Shown: piece after piece, positions 17,848 to 25,518 of the stretch
Layout of the letters: the number at the start of each line of letters is the position of its first letter
Position numbering within the stretch: position 1 is the first letter of the stretch
From: Aquicella siphonis
Lineage (GTDB): Bacteria; Pseudomonadota; Gammaproteobacteria; DSM-16500
Length of the DNA: 64,000 bases
NCBI RefSeq assembly: GCF_902459485.1
Contig: NZ_LR699119.1
Location: 868,001 to 932,000 of the forward strand
Direction of reading: 5' to 3'
Notes under the pieces: generated by a model
Seen by the model: the letters and a program-made list of their open reading frames with translations, nothing else
Databases searched by the model: none
Told to the model about the DNA's origin: nothing
Translations under genes and position numbers: made by a program

Positions 17848-18375
17848 TCAAGATAAGGATTTGGTCGCGTGTTTGACTGTCGGGTCGTCACTGTCTTTGA
17901 CTGCAAAGCCCAGATGTTCGACCAGACGCATGATTTCGATATTGCTGGCGAGAAACATGCCAGTCATGGTTTTCAGCTTTTGCTGTTTGGCGGCATTGAT
18001 TAAGGCATTCATTATATGCGAGTCTATGCCTGAATTTTGCCATTCATCACTCACAACCACGCTAAACTCACATTCATCAGGAAACGCGGTCGTAACGTAA
18101 CGCGAAAGCGCGATGAGTGATTCCTTGCCGTTTTTTAACTGCATTGCTAGCAACACCATGTCATGATTGTAATCAACCGCAGCTAGCCGGGTCAGCATGT
18201 CTTGAGGCAGCTCCCGAAAATTTTCCATGAAAAGAGCATGTTTTCTCTGAGGGGAAAGCTGGCGAAAAAAATTCTTTATCAAGTCAACATCTTCTGGCCG
18301 GGCGGGTCGTATGGTTACTGCCGTGCCGTCCGGCAGTTGCAAGCTTGCGATTAAGTGCTCAGGATAATTCATCAT
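17848..18375 (-). CDS. GNAT acetyltransferase, Pat-like
   Basis: A 175-residue N-acetyltransferase resembling the stand-alone GNAT domain of the protein lysine acetyltransferase Pat. It starts with the RPARPEDVDLI strand-helix, has the SPQRKHALF segment seen in that group and the acetyl-CoA-binding region as SVVVSDEWQNSGIDSHIMNAL. The usual Q/RxxGxG loop is altered to QNSGID, so activity may be weak. It is the first gene of the minus-strand run ending at 14648 and is divergent from the erythromycin-esterase-like gene. Confidence 0.82.
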   Translation of the reverse strand: MMNYPEHLIASLQLPDGTAVTIRPARPEDVDLIKNFFRQLSPQRKHALFMENFRELPQDMLTRLAAVDYNHDMVLLAMQLKNGKESLIALSRYVTTAFPDECEFSVVVSDEWQNSGIDSHIMNALINAAKQQKLKTMTGMFLASNIEIMRLVEHLGFAVKDSDDPTVKHATKSLS

Positions 18376-18517
18376 CTCTGTTCGCCGTTTTATGACATGA
18401 ACATCAGATCATGATGGCTATGATTGAATTGACAAAATTAATCATCTGCCCGCCAATATCAGATAATATATAAATATGATAATCCATTTGGCCGTGAACC
18501 GCCAGAGGACTGCGCGA

Positions 18518-19840
18518 ATGAAACTGATTCAAGCAAAACTGGTTGAAGTCATTGCCAATGCTGTTCAATCGCTGTCAGAGCAGCCGGAGCGTTATGCATC
18601 ATTATTGGATAAAATCGGTGATGCGCGGATTGTACTGATAGGCGAGGCTACTCATGGCACGCGCGAGTTTTATCAGGCCAGGATTGAAATATCACAGTTA
18701 TTAATCGAGAAAAAAGATTTCATGGCGGTTGCGATCGAAGGTGATTGGCCGGATGCCTACCGCATTCATCGTTATCTGCAAGGAATGGAAGATAAAGAAA
18801 ACTGGAACAAGGCGTTGGAAGGTTTTACCAGGTTTCCAGCGTGGATGTGGCGCAATACACAAATGCCGCCGTTTTTAATCTGGTTGCGTGCATACAACGA
18901 TGGATTGGCAGCCCGTGGGCAAAAAATCGGATTTTACGGCCTGGATCTATATAGCCTGTATTCTTCCATGCAAGCGGTGATTCAATATCTTGAGACGGTA
19001 GATCCCGATGCTGCGAAGCGCGCCCGCGTTCGTTATGCCTGTTTTGATCATATCAAGCCTGATCCTCAGACATACGGCTATTTAACCAGTATGGGTAAAA
19101 AGAAGACGTGCCTGAAAGAAGCAGTTGAACAATTTCTTGAAATGCAAAATCACGCGTTGGGTTATCTGCGCCGTGATGGCATCACGGCAGAAGAGGAATA
19201 TTTTTATGCCGCGCAAAATGCGCGTCTGATCAAAAATGCTGAACATTATTATCGATCCATGTTTGAAGGGCATGTTCAATCGTGGAATGTGCGTGATCAA
19301 CATATGGCGGAAACACTGAATGTTCTGGCTGGGTATCTGGAAAATCGATTTGAGAGGCCGGCAAAAATCATAGTGTGGGCGCACAATTCCCATGTTGGCG
19401 ATGCCAGAGCCACCGAGATGGGTGATCAGGGCGAGATCAATCTGGGTCAATTGGTGCGTGAACAATATGATATCCATGCTTATAGCATAGGATTTTCCAC
19501 TTACCAGGGGTTTGTTACCGCCGCAGCGGACTGGGATGCCGCAGCGGAATGCAAGCGAATCAGTCCCGGCCTGCCTGGAAGTTATGAAGAATTATTTCAT
19601 CACGTCGGATATGGAAGTTTTCTGTTGGACTTGCGTGAAAATGACCAGCTCAAACATTATTTACATCTTCCCCGCTTGCAGCGCGCAATCGGCGTTATTT
19701 ATCGGCCCGAATCCGAGCGCGCCAGTCATTATTATTTCACACGCCTTCCTTTTCAGTTCGATAGTCTGATTCACATAGATGACACAACCGCTGTGCAGCC
19801 GCTGAATGAAGATAACAAGTGGAAGCTGGGTAAGTTTTGA
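18518..19840 (+). CDS. Erythromycin esterase-like hydrolase
   Basis: A 440-residue member of the EreA/EreB-like superfamily. Conserved pieces are LIGEATHGTREFY, VAIEGDWPDAYRIHRYL, GFYGLDLYSLYSSM and KIIVWAHNSHVGDA, which contain the catalytic His and Glu residues of this fold. Clinical Ere enzymes open macrolides, but most chromosomal relatives have unknown substrates, so no resistance should be assumed. The ATG at 18518 has AGAGGA eight bases upstream; the longer frame from 18476 has no ribosome site. It is monocistronic, converging on the M50 protease gene. Confidence 0.88.
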   Translation: MKLIQAKLVEVIANAVQSLSEQPERYASLLDKIGDARIVLIGEATHGTREFYQARIEISQLLIEKKDFMAVAIEGDWPDAYRIHRYLQGMEDKENWNKALEGFTRFPAWMWRNTQMPPFLIWLRAYNDGLAARGQKIGFYGLDLYSLYSSMQAVIQYLETVDPDAAKRARVRYACFDHIKPDPQTYGYLTSMGKKKTCLKEAVEQFLEMQNHALGYLRRDGITAEEEYFYAAQNARLIKNAEHYYRSMFEGHVQSWNVRDQHMAETLNVLAGYLENRFERPAKIIVWAHNSHVGDARATEMGDQGEINLGQLVREQYDIHAYSIGFSTYQGFVTAAADWDAAAECKRISPGLPGSYEELFHHVGYGSFLLDLRENDQLKHYLHLPRLQRAIGVIYRPESERASHYYFTRLPFQFDSLIHIDDTTAVQPLNEDNKWKLGKF

Positions 19841-19888
19841 TTTTTAATAAGAAAGCTGCTCGATTCGGGATGCTGTGAAGCAGACAGA

Positions 19889-21043
19889 TTATTCTTTGGT
19901 TCTGTCTATAAGCCCCGTTCGTATTGTCATGATATCCAGCAAATCCTTGAGGGTAATAATGCCGTAAAGTTTGCCGTGTTCGGTCACAATCAGGCGTCCC
20001 TGGTTTTGCGCGGTGATGATTTGCAAGGCTTTGGAAACCTCGGTATCAGCGTCAATCACCCTGTCCGGACCGCATTTGCGCATGACCTGGCGTACCTTTA
20101 GCCGGGTCCATTCGCTCTTTTCTATTTCCCGTATTTCATTAAAGGATATATATCCTTCAAGCTCGTCATTTTCCACAACAGGATACAATTTGTGATAATA
20201 GCGGTAAAAATAATGGTCCACCAGTTCTTGTATTGTGATATCAGGCGGTACAATGACAAGGCGGGTTTTGGCGTATTTCCTGACAGGGTCGCCGCTGAAA
20301 ACTTCCCTGATGAGTAAGTCCTGATAAGACATTTTTGAGATATGTTGCAAAAAAAATCCGAGCAAGAACATCCAGAGGCCTGAAATGTAAATTCCCTGGA
20401 TCAGAAGCAGGATGCCAAAAAGAATCATGCCAAAACCCAGGGCGGCTCCGCTTTGGCACGCAATCGCCGTTGCCCGTTTTAAATCATTTTTCCACCACCA
20501 TAACAGTGACCTGAGAATCCGTCCGCCATCGAGCGGGAAACCGGGCAGCAGATTAAAGATACCCACGGCAATATTGATGAGACTTAAGTAGCGGAGTATG
20601 CCTGTCATGGTGATCGGCCAATTGCTGGCTGCGCCGAACTGAAACAGATAATATAACAAGATGCCGGTCACCAGGCTAAACAAGGGACCAGCGGCGGCCA
20701 TTAAAAATTCGGCTTTGGGATTGGGCGGCATCTCGCGCATTTCAGCCACGCCTCCAAAAATAAAGAGAGTGATTCCTTCAATGGGGATTCCGTAGTGCCG
20801 CCCCACCAGAGAGTGGCAGAGTTCATGCAGAATAATCGACAAGAAAAGCCCAAGAGCGCCAATTATCCCCATGATCCAATAAGTATGAGGAGCAAGGCCG
20901 GGGAAACTTGATGGAAAATAGCCGGCAGAGAGCGACCAGGTGATCAAAATTGCCAGAAACAGCCATGACCAATCCAGTTTCACTTCAAAACCGGCCAGTT
21001 TGAACAAGTGCAAACCTGTTCTGTGTGTGCTGTTTGTGGGCAT
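19889..21043 (-). CDS. Site-2-type membrane metalloprotease with CBS domains
   Basis: A 384-residue M50 intramembrane protease. The zinc motif HELCH follows a first set of transmembrane helices, and NLLPGFPLDGGRI gives the third ligand. About six hydrophobic segments span residues 20-235. The C-terminal 130 residues are a CBS-domain pair (IREVFSGDPV..., VRQVMRKCGPDRVIDAD..., LYGIITLKDLLDI) that usually binds adenosyl ligands. Such fusions cleave membrane-tethered regulators in response to energy state in other bacteria; the substrate is unknown here. The start is near an ACGTACTCACGTA near-palindrome, and the ribosome site is weak. Confidence 0.92.
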   Translation of the reverse strand: MPTNSTHRTGLHLFKLAGFEVKLDWSWLFLAILITWSLSAGYFPSSFPGLAPHTYWIMGIIGALGLFLSIILHELCHSLVGRHYGIPIEGITLFIFGGVAEMREMPPNPKAEFLMAAAGPLFSLVTGILLYYLFQFGAASNWPITMTGILRYLSLINIAVGIFNLLPGFPLDGGRILRSLLWWWKNDLKRATAIACQSGAALGFGMILFGILLLIQGIYISGLWMFLLGFFLQHISKMSYQDLLIREVFSGDPVRKYAKTRLVIVPPDITIQELVDHYFYRYYHKLYPVVENDELEGYISFNEIREIEKSEWTRLKVRQVMRKCGPDRVIDADTEVSKALQIITAQNQGRLIVTEHGKLYGIITLKDLLDIMTIRTGLIDRTKE

Positions 21044-21128
21044 TTTTTACGTACTCACGTACTTCCTTTATCACAGTATAACATCTGTGTGAATTTGACG
21101 GAGCGTGATATTCGGCAAAAAATAAATA

Positions 21129-22094
21129 TTAATTCTTTCTGCCTTTGGGTTTGCCGGGAGTTAAATCCGCTTTCTCGTTCTGCGAGGGAGGGGATTTTTT
21201 AGAAATAAACAGGGAATGGAGATAATGCATGAAATTGAGCATCGCGGGCCCTGAGCCTGAATGCGCCGGATCGATTGTAACAGGACGAGGGATCGCAGAC
21301 GCCTTTGCTTCATCCGGTTTGGATTTGCTTTCTGCTTGCGTGTTTGCTATTCCAGTTTCCTCGTTTTTATCCTTGTCCTTCAGGTGTAAAAGCACGCGAT
21401 TAACCAATTGAAAAGGAGCTGTCTGCTCCATAATCAATTTGCATAATCCTGAAGCGCCTCCGGCGCACGAATCAGGCGGCAAGAAAAAAATATCATTGAA
21501 TGTGGTGATATTATAAGAGTGAAATAATTTTCTTACCTCGGGGATGGAATCCAGCGCATTTTTTTCTTCTTCGCTCAATTCGTCGTAATAGTGATGAAAG
21601 CGAATAAACGCATCTTTTCGCACCAGGTCGCCAAGGGTGACGCCGGCGCCGCCAAGTTGTTTTAATTCTTCTTCAGAATAATGCCGTTTCAAATTTTCTA
21701 TGACGGTTTCATCATCGATATTGTAATATTTAGCGCCTGAAATGAATTTTTGCATTTCCTCCAATGTGTGCCTGCTGATGGATTCCAGTGTCTGTCTGTT
21801 ACTCTCTATATAGTGATCCATGTGGGCTTTGATTTTTTTGCTTCGCAGCGCCAATTCAGTCAGGTCGCTTTCGGAAAACAATTTATTTGTATATACATTT
21901 GTAAATTTGAATTGATCAAGATCAATAGCCTGCTCTAGTTCGTTGATGCTAAAGGCATAACGCTTGTTTTGACTGGTCGGTTCACAAATAAAAACATCAG
22001 CCTCATCCAGTTCGCCAATGTTTTGAGAAAACAGAAAAGTCTGCTGGTTCTCGATCATGATTTCTTCATTTCTCTGAGAAAAATTCCGCTGCAT
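21129..22094 (-). CDS. Unknown effector-like protein
   Basis: A 321-residue soluble protein with no recognised enzyme motif. Residues 30-85 (FICEP..., YAFSINELEQAI, FTNVYTNKLFSESDL) have the spacing of a small module common in large DNA viruses, in which a 'DP-T' strand, a 'Y-F-I-L' strand and an 'NPYTR-PFS-ED' segment follow one another; this likeness is weak. The C-terminus (residues 245-321) is charged and low complexity, ending KPKGRKN. The start at 22094 is chosen for AGGATCCTGAGC-ATG; the frame runs 25 codons further upstream, across a TATAAT-like box. Monocistronic. Confidence 0.7.
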   Translation of the reverse strand: MQRNFSQRNEEIMIENQQTFLFSQNIGELDEADVFICEPTSQNKRYAFSINELEQAIDLDQFKFTNVYTNKLFSESDLTELALRSKKIKAHMDHYIESNRQTLESISRHTLEEMQKFISGAKYYNIDDETVIENLKRHYSEEELKQLGGAGVTLGDLVRKDAFIRFHHYYDELSEEEKNALDSIPEVRKLFHSYNITTFNDIFFLPPDSCAGGASGLCKLIMEQTAPFQLVNRVLLHLKDKDKNEETGIANTQAESKSKPDEAKASAIPRPVTIDPAHSGSGPAMLNFMHYLHSLFISKKSPPSQNEKADLTPGKPKGRKN

Positions 22095-22335
22095 GCTCAG
22101 GATCCTGTTTAGTCTGTCAGATCGTATAATAACATTATAGTTGTTGTGCCCTAATAACGAATACCTCATCCAAAAGGTTTTCCAGATTATGGAAATATCT
22201 TCTTATTCATATAGATGCTGCACTGGCTGGCCTGGCGTTCGCATGGCTGCGCCGCACTGCCTGTAAAAATGCGGGCTAAAATTAAGATAGGAGTTTTGTT
22301 TGCTCGCGAGGATGCTGTTAGAGGAGAAATTCACG

Positions 22336-22725
22336 ATGAATATTTCCAGATTTTTAAGCAAGGTACTGGGTATCTATTTGGTCATTGTCAGCGTCGCATT
22401 ATTGGTGAACTTGCGTGAATTTGCAGGTTATGTTGATGCCTTGATCAGGGACGCACCGTTGATGTTTATCACGGGATTTTTCACCTTGATTATCGGCATC
22501 ATGATGGTGGTGAGTCACAATATATGGAAATGGGACTGGCGTGTCATTATCACTATTTTGTCCTGGGTCATACTGATAAAAGGGGCGAGCATCATCTTGT
22601 ATCCGCATTTTGTAGATCAATTATCAATCCTGTTTGTGCAAAACACCTTGTTCGCCTATGCGGCCGGAATAGTTGATTTCTTTCTGGGTTTGATGTTGTG
22701 TTATTTCGGATTCAGACGGTCCTGA
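22336..22725 (+). CDS. Small integral membrane protein, four helices
   Basis: This 129-residue protein is almost entirely hydrophobic, with about four transmembrane segments (GIYLVIVSVALLV, MFITGFFTLIIGIMMVV, VIITILSWVILIKGASII, FAYAAGIVDFFLGLMLCYFGF) and a short basic tail FRRS. No function is recognised; the pattern is like small inner-membrane proteins of the DUF2065/YidH type, but no family is claimed. The ATG at 22336 follows AGGAG by nine bases, preferred over an upstream ATG at 22300. Confidence 0.75.
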   Translation: MNISRFLSKVLGIYLVIVSVALLVNLREFAGYVDALIRDAPLMFITGFFTLIIGIMMVVSHNIWKWDWRVIITILSWVILIKGASIILYPHFVDQLSILFVQNTLFAYAAGIVDFFLGLMLCYFGFRRS

Positions 22726-22874
22726 TTCCTGGGAAACGGGAAACGCCGGAGTCAATCGGAATGAAAAAGATCGATAAAATGTCTATTTTGTGACAGATGG
22801 CTGACCCAGGGAAACTGTATGAGGATTCTGGCCCGCGTGTTACAATCGCTCAACACGTTTGTGGGGATTGCAGC

Positions 22875-24176
22875 ATGAAAGCCGGGTTAAGCCGTTTATG
22901 TTATTCAGTATTATGCATTTCGTCTTTGCTGGTCACATTTGAATCTTGTGCGCAAGGCGGCCCTGAGGCTTACAAAACGCCCCAGGCTTTTCATGACCTG
23001 TTCTATGATTTCACGGGCAAGGGAGATAAGAACTTTCCGAAAGGAAAAATCAATATTTCTCAACTGTTATATGAAGCAGAGCTTGCCCGCAATCCTGATT
23101 TGATACAGGAAAACGCACCTCTGGTCATGTTCATCAATTCCACCTTATATGTGTATGACAACAAAGGTAAACGGCAGATGGCGTTTCTGATGCGCACAGC
23201 GCCGGACTCGGGTTTTACGGAAATGACGGCCATCTCGCATATCGGGCCGGCGCTGGCTTATCTCGTAAAAGCCAAGGAATATGGAAGCGATGCCTGGAAA
23301 AGCGGGCTTGAAAGCCTGTTAAAAGACATCAAGGCAGTGAAAACCATCAATGCGCAGCAAGCGGATAATTGGCTGAACAAAATTAATGCTCCCGTATGGA
23401 AGCCATATCTGCCGGCTATTCGCAATATGGTGGATTATGCCTGTTCCATGTCTGGCAATTACATTAGTGATGTCCTGAGCGGGAAAAAGGCGTTTACGAT
23501 GGCGTCATTGCAAGGCGACTTTCTGGAGGGCAATAAGGAATACCCCATTCCTTATAACACCATTATGGTGGCGACATTTATGCTGACCGCGTATCAGAGT
23601 ACAACGGAAATTCATGAGCAAATCGAAAAACTGAACATTGACTGGCCTAAAGCTAAAGTGATTATCCGCTTTGTGGCGGGCAGCAATGTCACGGCGGGAG
23701 TCAGCGCCGGGAGCAACTGGCTGGTTCCATTTGTCAAGGCATTGTCAAACAATACCTTGCCTGATGACAGAATATTTATCGCGCCTTATGCGGAAGTCAG
23801 GCCCACATTAGGCCAAAACGAGCTGAGCCGGGAAGATTATACTTATTACAACCGTGTCTGGACTTCGGTATTCAACCGTACGCATGTGGCAAAAGATGTG
23901 TTTACTACCATACCCAGCATTAATCTTCCGGGCAGACCGCCAATGCCAGGGGATTATCCATTTTCCAAGGCAAACGCTATCAATGATTTTTTGATACGGC
24001 TGAAGTACTCCCTGTCCGAGCCTACGGAAATGCTATCCAATACGGTGGCATTCTGGGTTTCGGGCGAGCTTGCTGCCAAGCACTGGGATATCAGCAAGGT
24101 CGCCATACCTGGTTTGACGACAGGGCTCCCCAAAGGCATCAATACTTATCCTGAAAATAATCCTGGCATAAAATGA
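22875..24176 (+). CDS. Exported protein of unknown function
   Basis: A 433-residue protein with an N-terminal hydrophobic export signal (residues 8-25, ending FESC-AQGG). The Cys could be lipidated, but the Glu before it is not a standard lipobox. The body has no motif I recognise; segments such as VAGSNVTAGVSAGSNWLVPF and TIPSINLPGRPPMPGDYPFS suggest a compact secreted domain. The ATG at 22875 is used because it starts the signal peptide; the frame is open from 22797. Its stop overlaps the ATG of the EAR-repeat gene (ATGA), so the two are coexpressed and may act together outside the cytoplasm. Confidence 0.78.
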   Translation: MKAGLSRLCYSVLCISSLLVTFESCAQGGPEAYKTPQAFHDLFYDFTGKGDKNFPKGKINISQLLYEAELARNPDLIQENAPLVMFINSTLYVYDNKGKRQMAFLMRTAPDSGFTEMTAISHIGPALAYLVKAKEYGSDAWKSGLESLLKDIKAVKTINAQQADNWLNKINAPVWKPYLPAIRNMVDYACSMSGNYISDVLSGKKAFTMASLQGDFLEGNKEYPIPYNTIMVATFMLTAYQSTTEIHEQIEKLNIDWPKAKVIIRFVAGSNVTAGVSAGSNWLVPFVKALSNNTLPDDRIFIAPYAEVRPTLGQNELSREDYTYYNRVWTSVFNRTHVAKDVFTTIPSINLPGRPPMPGDYPFSKANAINDFLIRLKYSLSEPTEMLSNTVAFWVSGELAAKHWDISKVAIPGLTTGLPKGINTYPENNPGIK

Positions 24177-25327
24177 CCATGAAGCGATTACTGTTTTTTC
24201 TTTTCCTATTATGGATGGCATCCGCTTCGGCACAGTCCGCGCAAGTTCTCGTGCCTTGTCAATATTTGAAAACTTCCGGGGCGCGAGATATCACGCCGTT
24301 TGAATTGAACGGCGCGCACTTTATTGCGGTTTCCCAGCTTGCGGCAGATGTGGAAGGCTTGCCGGCGAACATGAATGGCGGCAATGCCGATGTGCCGGTT
24401 ATAATCTACCAGTGGCGTGAAGGCAAGTTTGTCGAATATCAGCGTATTCCCGGCCATGGCAATGAGGGAGCTGAGTTTTTTACTATCGGCAAACGTGCTT
24501 TTCTGGCTGTCGCTTCTATCGAATCCGGGCCCGCCCCACCGTTCAACCTTCATTCCTATTCCATGATATATGAATGGGATGGCAAACGTTTCTTTCCCTT
24601 CCAGCAGTTTTACGCCTATGCGTCAAAAAGCTGGAAATTCTTTTCCATAGGCAAGCGCCATTTTCTTGCGTTGGCCAATGGTGTTGTGCCGCCCGCCTCC
24701 AAGGCGCAGGCAGACACATCCTCGACCTTGTTTGAATGGAATGGCAGCCGCTTTGAGAAATTCCAATCTTTTCCGACCAAGTGGGCGTATGGCTGGAGTT
24801 ATTTCACAATCGACGGCGTTCATTACCTGGGATTGACCGATCATTTGCAATCCTCCAGTCTCTATCGCTGGGAAAAAGGTAAATTTGTCTTGTTCCAGGC
24901 TTTCACACAGCCGGGCGGCCGCAGTTTCAGGTATTTTGCAATCGATGGCAGGCATTATCTGGCTTTTGCAAACATCAGCCATGCTTCCGAAATATTCCTG
25001 TGGAATGGAAAACGATTTGAGTCGTATCAAACGCTGAACGGAGCCGGCGGCAGGAATTTTACTTTCTTTGAATCAGGAGAAAACAAATATCTTTTTCAAA
25101 CCCGTTTCATCACCGGTCAGCGCGCCAACCCGGAAACGGTATTGTTGTCACCCCTGTATCTATGGAAAAATCATCGATTTAAAACCATACAGACCATTAC
25201 TACTTATGGCGGTGTGAATTCAGCTATTATCAAGACTGATGACGGAATGTTTTTGGCGGTTGCCAACAGTCTTGCGGCTGATCAGAAATTCAGAGTTGAC
25301 AGTGTCATTTATAAAATCAATTCCTAG
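24173..25327 (+). CDS. Exported EAR/EPTP-repeat beta-propeller protein
   Basis: A 384-residue protein with a signal peptide (cleavage near ASAQSA) followed by about seven repeats of roughly 45 residues. Each repeat pairs an F-I-G/D-G-hydrophobic-FLA-A strand (FFTIGKRAFLAVAS, FFSIGKRHFLALAN, YFTIDGVHYLGLTD, YFAIDGRHYLAFAN) with an 'S-hydrophobic-Y-W-G-F-FQ' strand (YEWDGKRFFPFQQF, FEWNGSRFEKFQSF, YRWEKGKFVLFQAF). This is the EAR/epitempin pattern of vertebrate LGI1 and TSPEAR, where it forms a seven-bladed propeller binding cell-surface proteins. Translationally coupled to the preceding exported protein. Alternative start at 24179. Confidence 0.85.
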   Translation: MTMKRLLFFLFLLWMASASAQSAQVLVPCQYLKTSGARDITPFELNGAHFIAVSQLAADVEGLPANMNGGNADVPVIIYQWREGKFVEYQRIPGHGNEGAEFFTIGKRAFLAVASIESGPAPPFNLHSYSMIYEWDGKRFFPFQQFYAYASKSWKFFSIGKRHFLALANGVVPPASKAQADTSSTLFEWNGSRFEKFQSFPTKWAYGWSYFTIDGVHYLGLTDHLQSSSLYRWEKGKFVLFQAFTQPGGRSFRYFAIDGRHYLAFANISHASEIFLWNGKRFESYQTLNGAGGRNFTFFESGENKYLFQTRFITGQRANPETVLLSPLYLWKNHRFKTIQTITTYGGVNSAIIKTDDGMFLAVANSLAADQKFRVDSVIYKINS

Positions 25328-25365
25328 TTCAGGGAATATCCGCTAAACACAATCCTGATTAATGG

Positions 25366-25385
25366 CGGCAAGAGCTTTCTTGCCG
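25366..25385. terminator. Possible terminator hairpin
   Basis: CGGCAAGA-GCTT-TCTTGCCG is a perfect eight-base stem with a four-base loop, 39 bases after the EAR gene stop. No T-run follows, so termination is uncertain. Confidence 0.35.
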
Positions 25386-25477
25386 GTGCTGGCAGCAGGC
25401 CTGGCCCGGCCGGAAATGCCTTGGCTGTCATTTTGCAAGTTATTGAATCCATGAGAAATAAATATTTAGGTATTGAT

Positions 25478-25483
25478 TATACT
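25478..25483 (+). promoter_or_regulatory. Putative -10 box TATACT for ankyrin metalloprotease gene
   Basis: GATTATACTTTAAG ends about 35 bases before the ATG at 25519 and is identical over 13 bases to the region upstream of the 11590 gene. A -35 hexamer is not obvious. Confidence 0.4.
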
Positions 25484-25518
25484 TTAAGTATTACTATCTC
25501 ATGGAGTCTGACTAATCC

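Noticed and set aside
18476-18517. Earlier start of the erythromycin-esterase-like gene
   Set aside because: No ribosome site precedes it and the region looks like the promoter (AT-rich, ATATATAAATATG).
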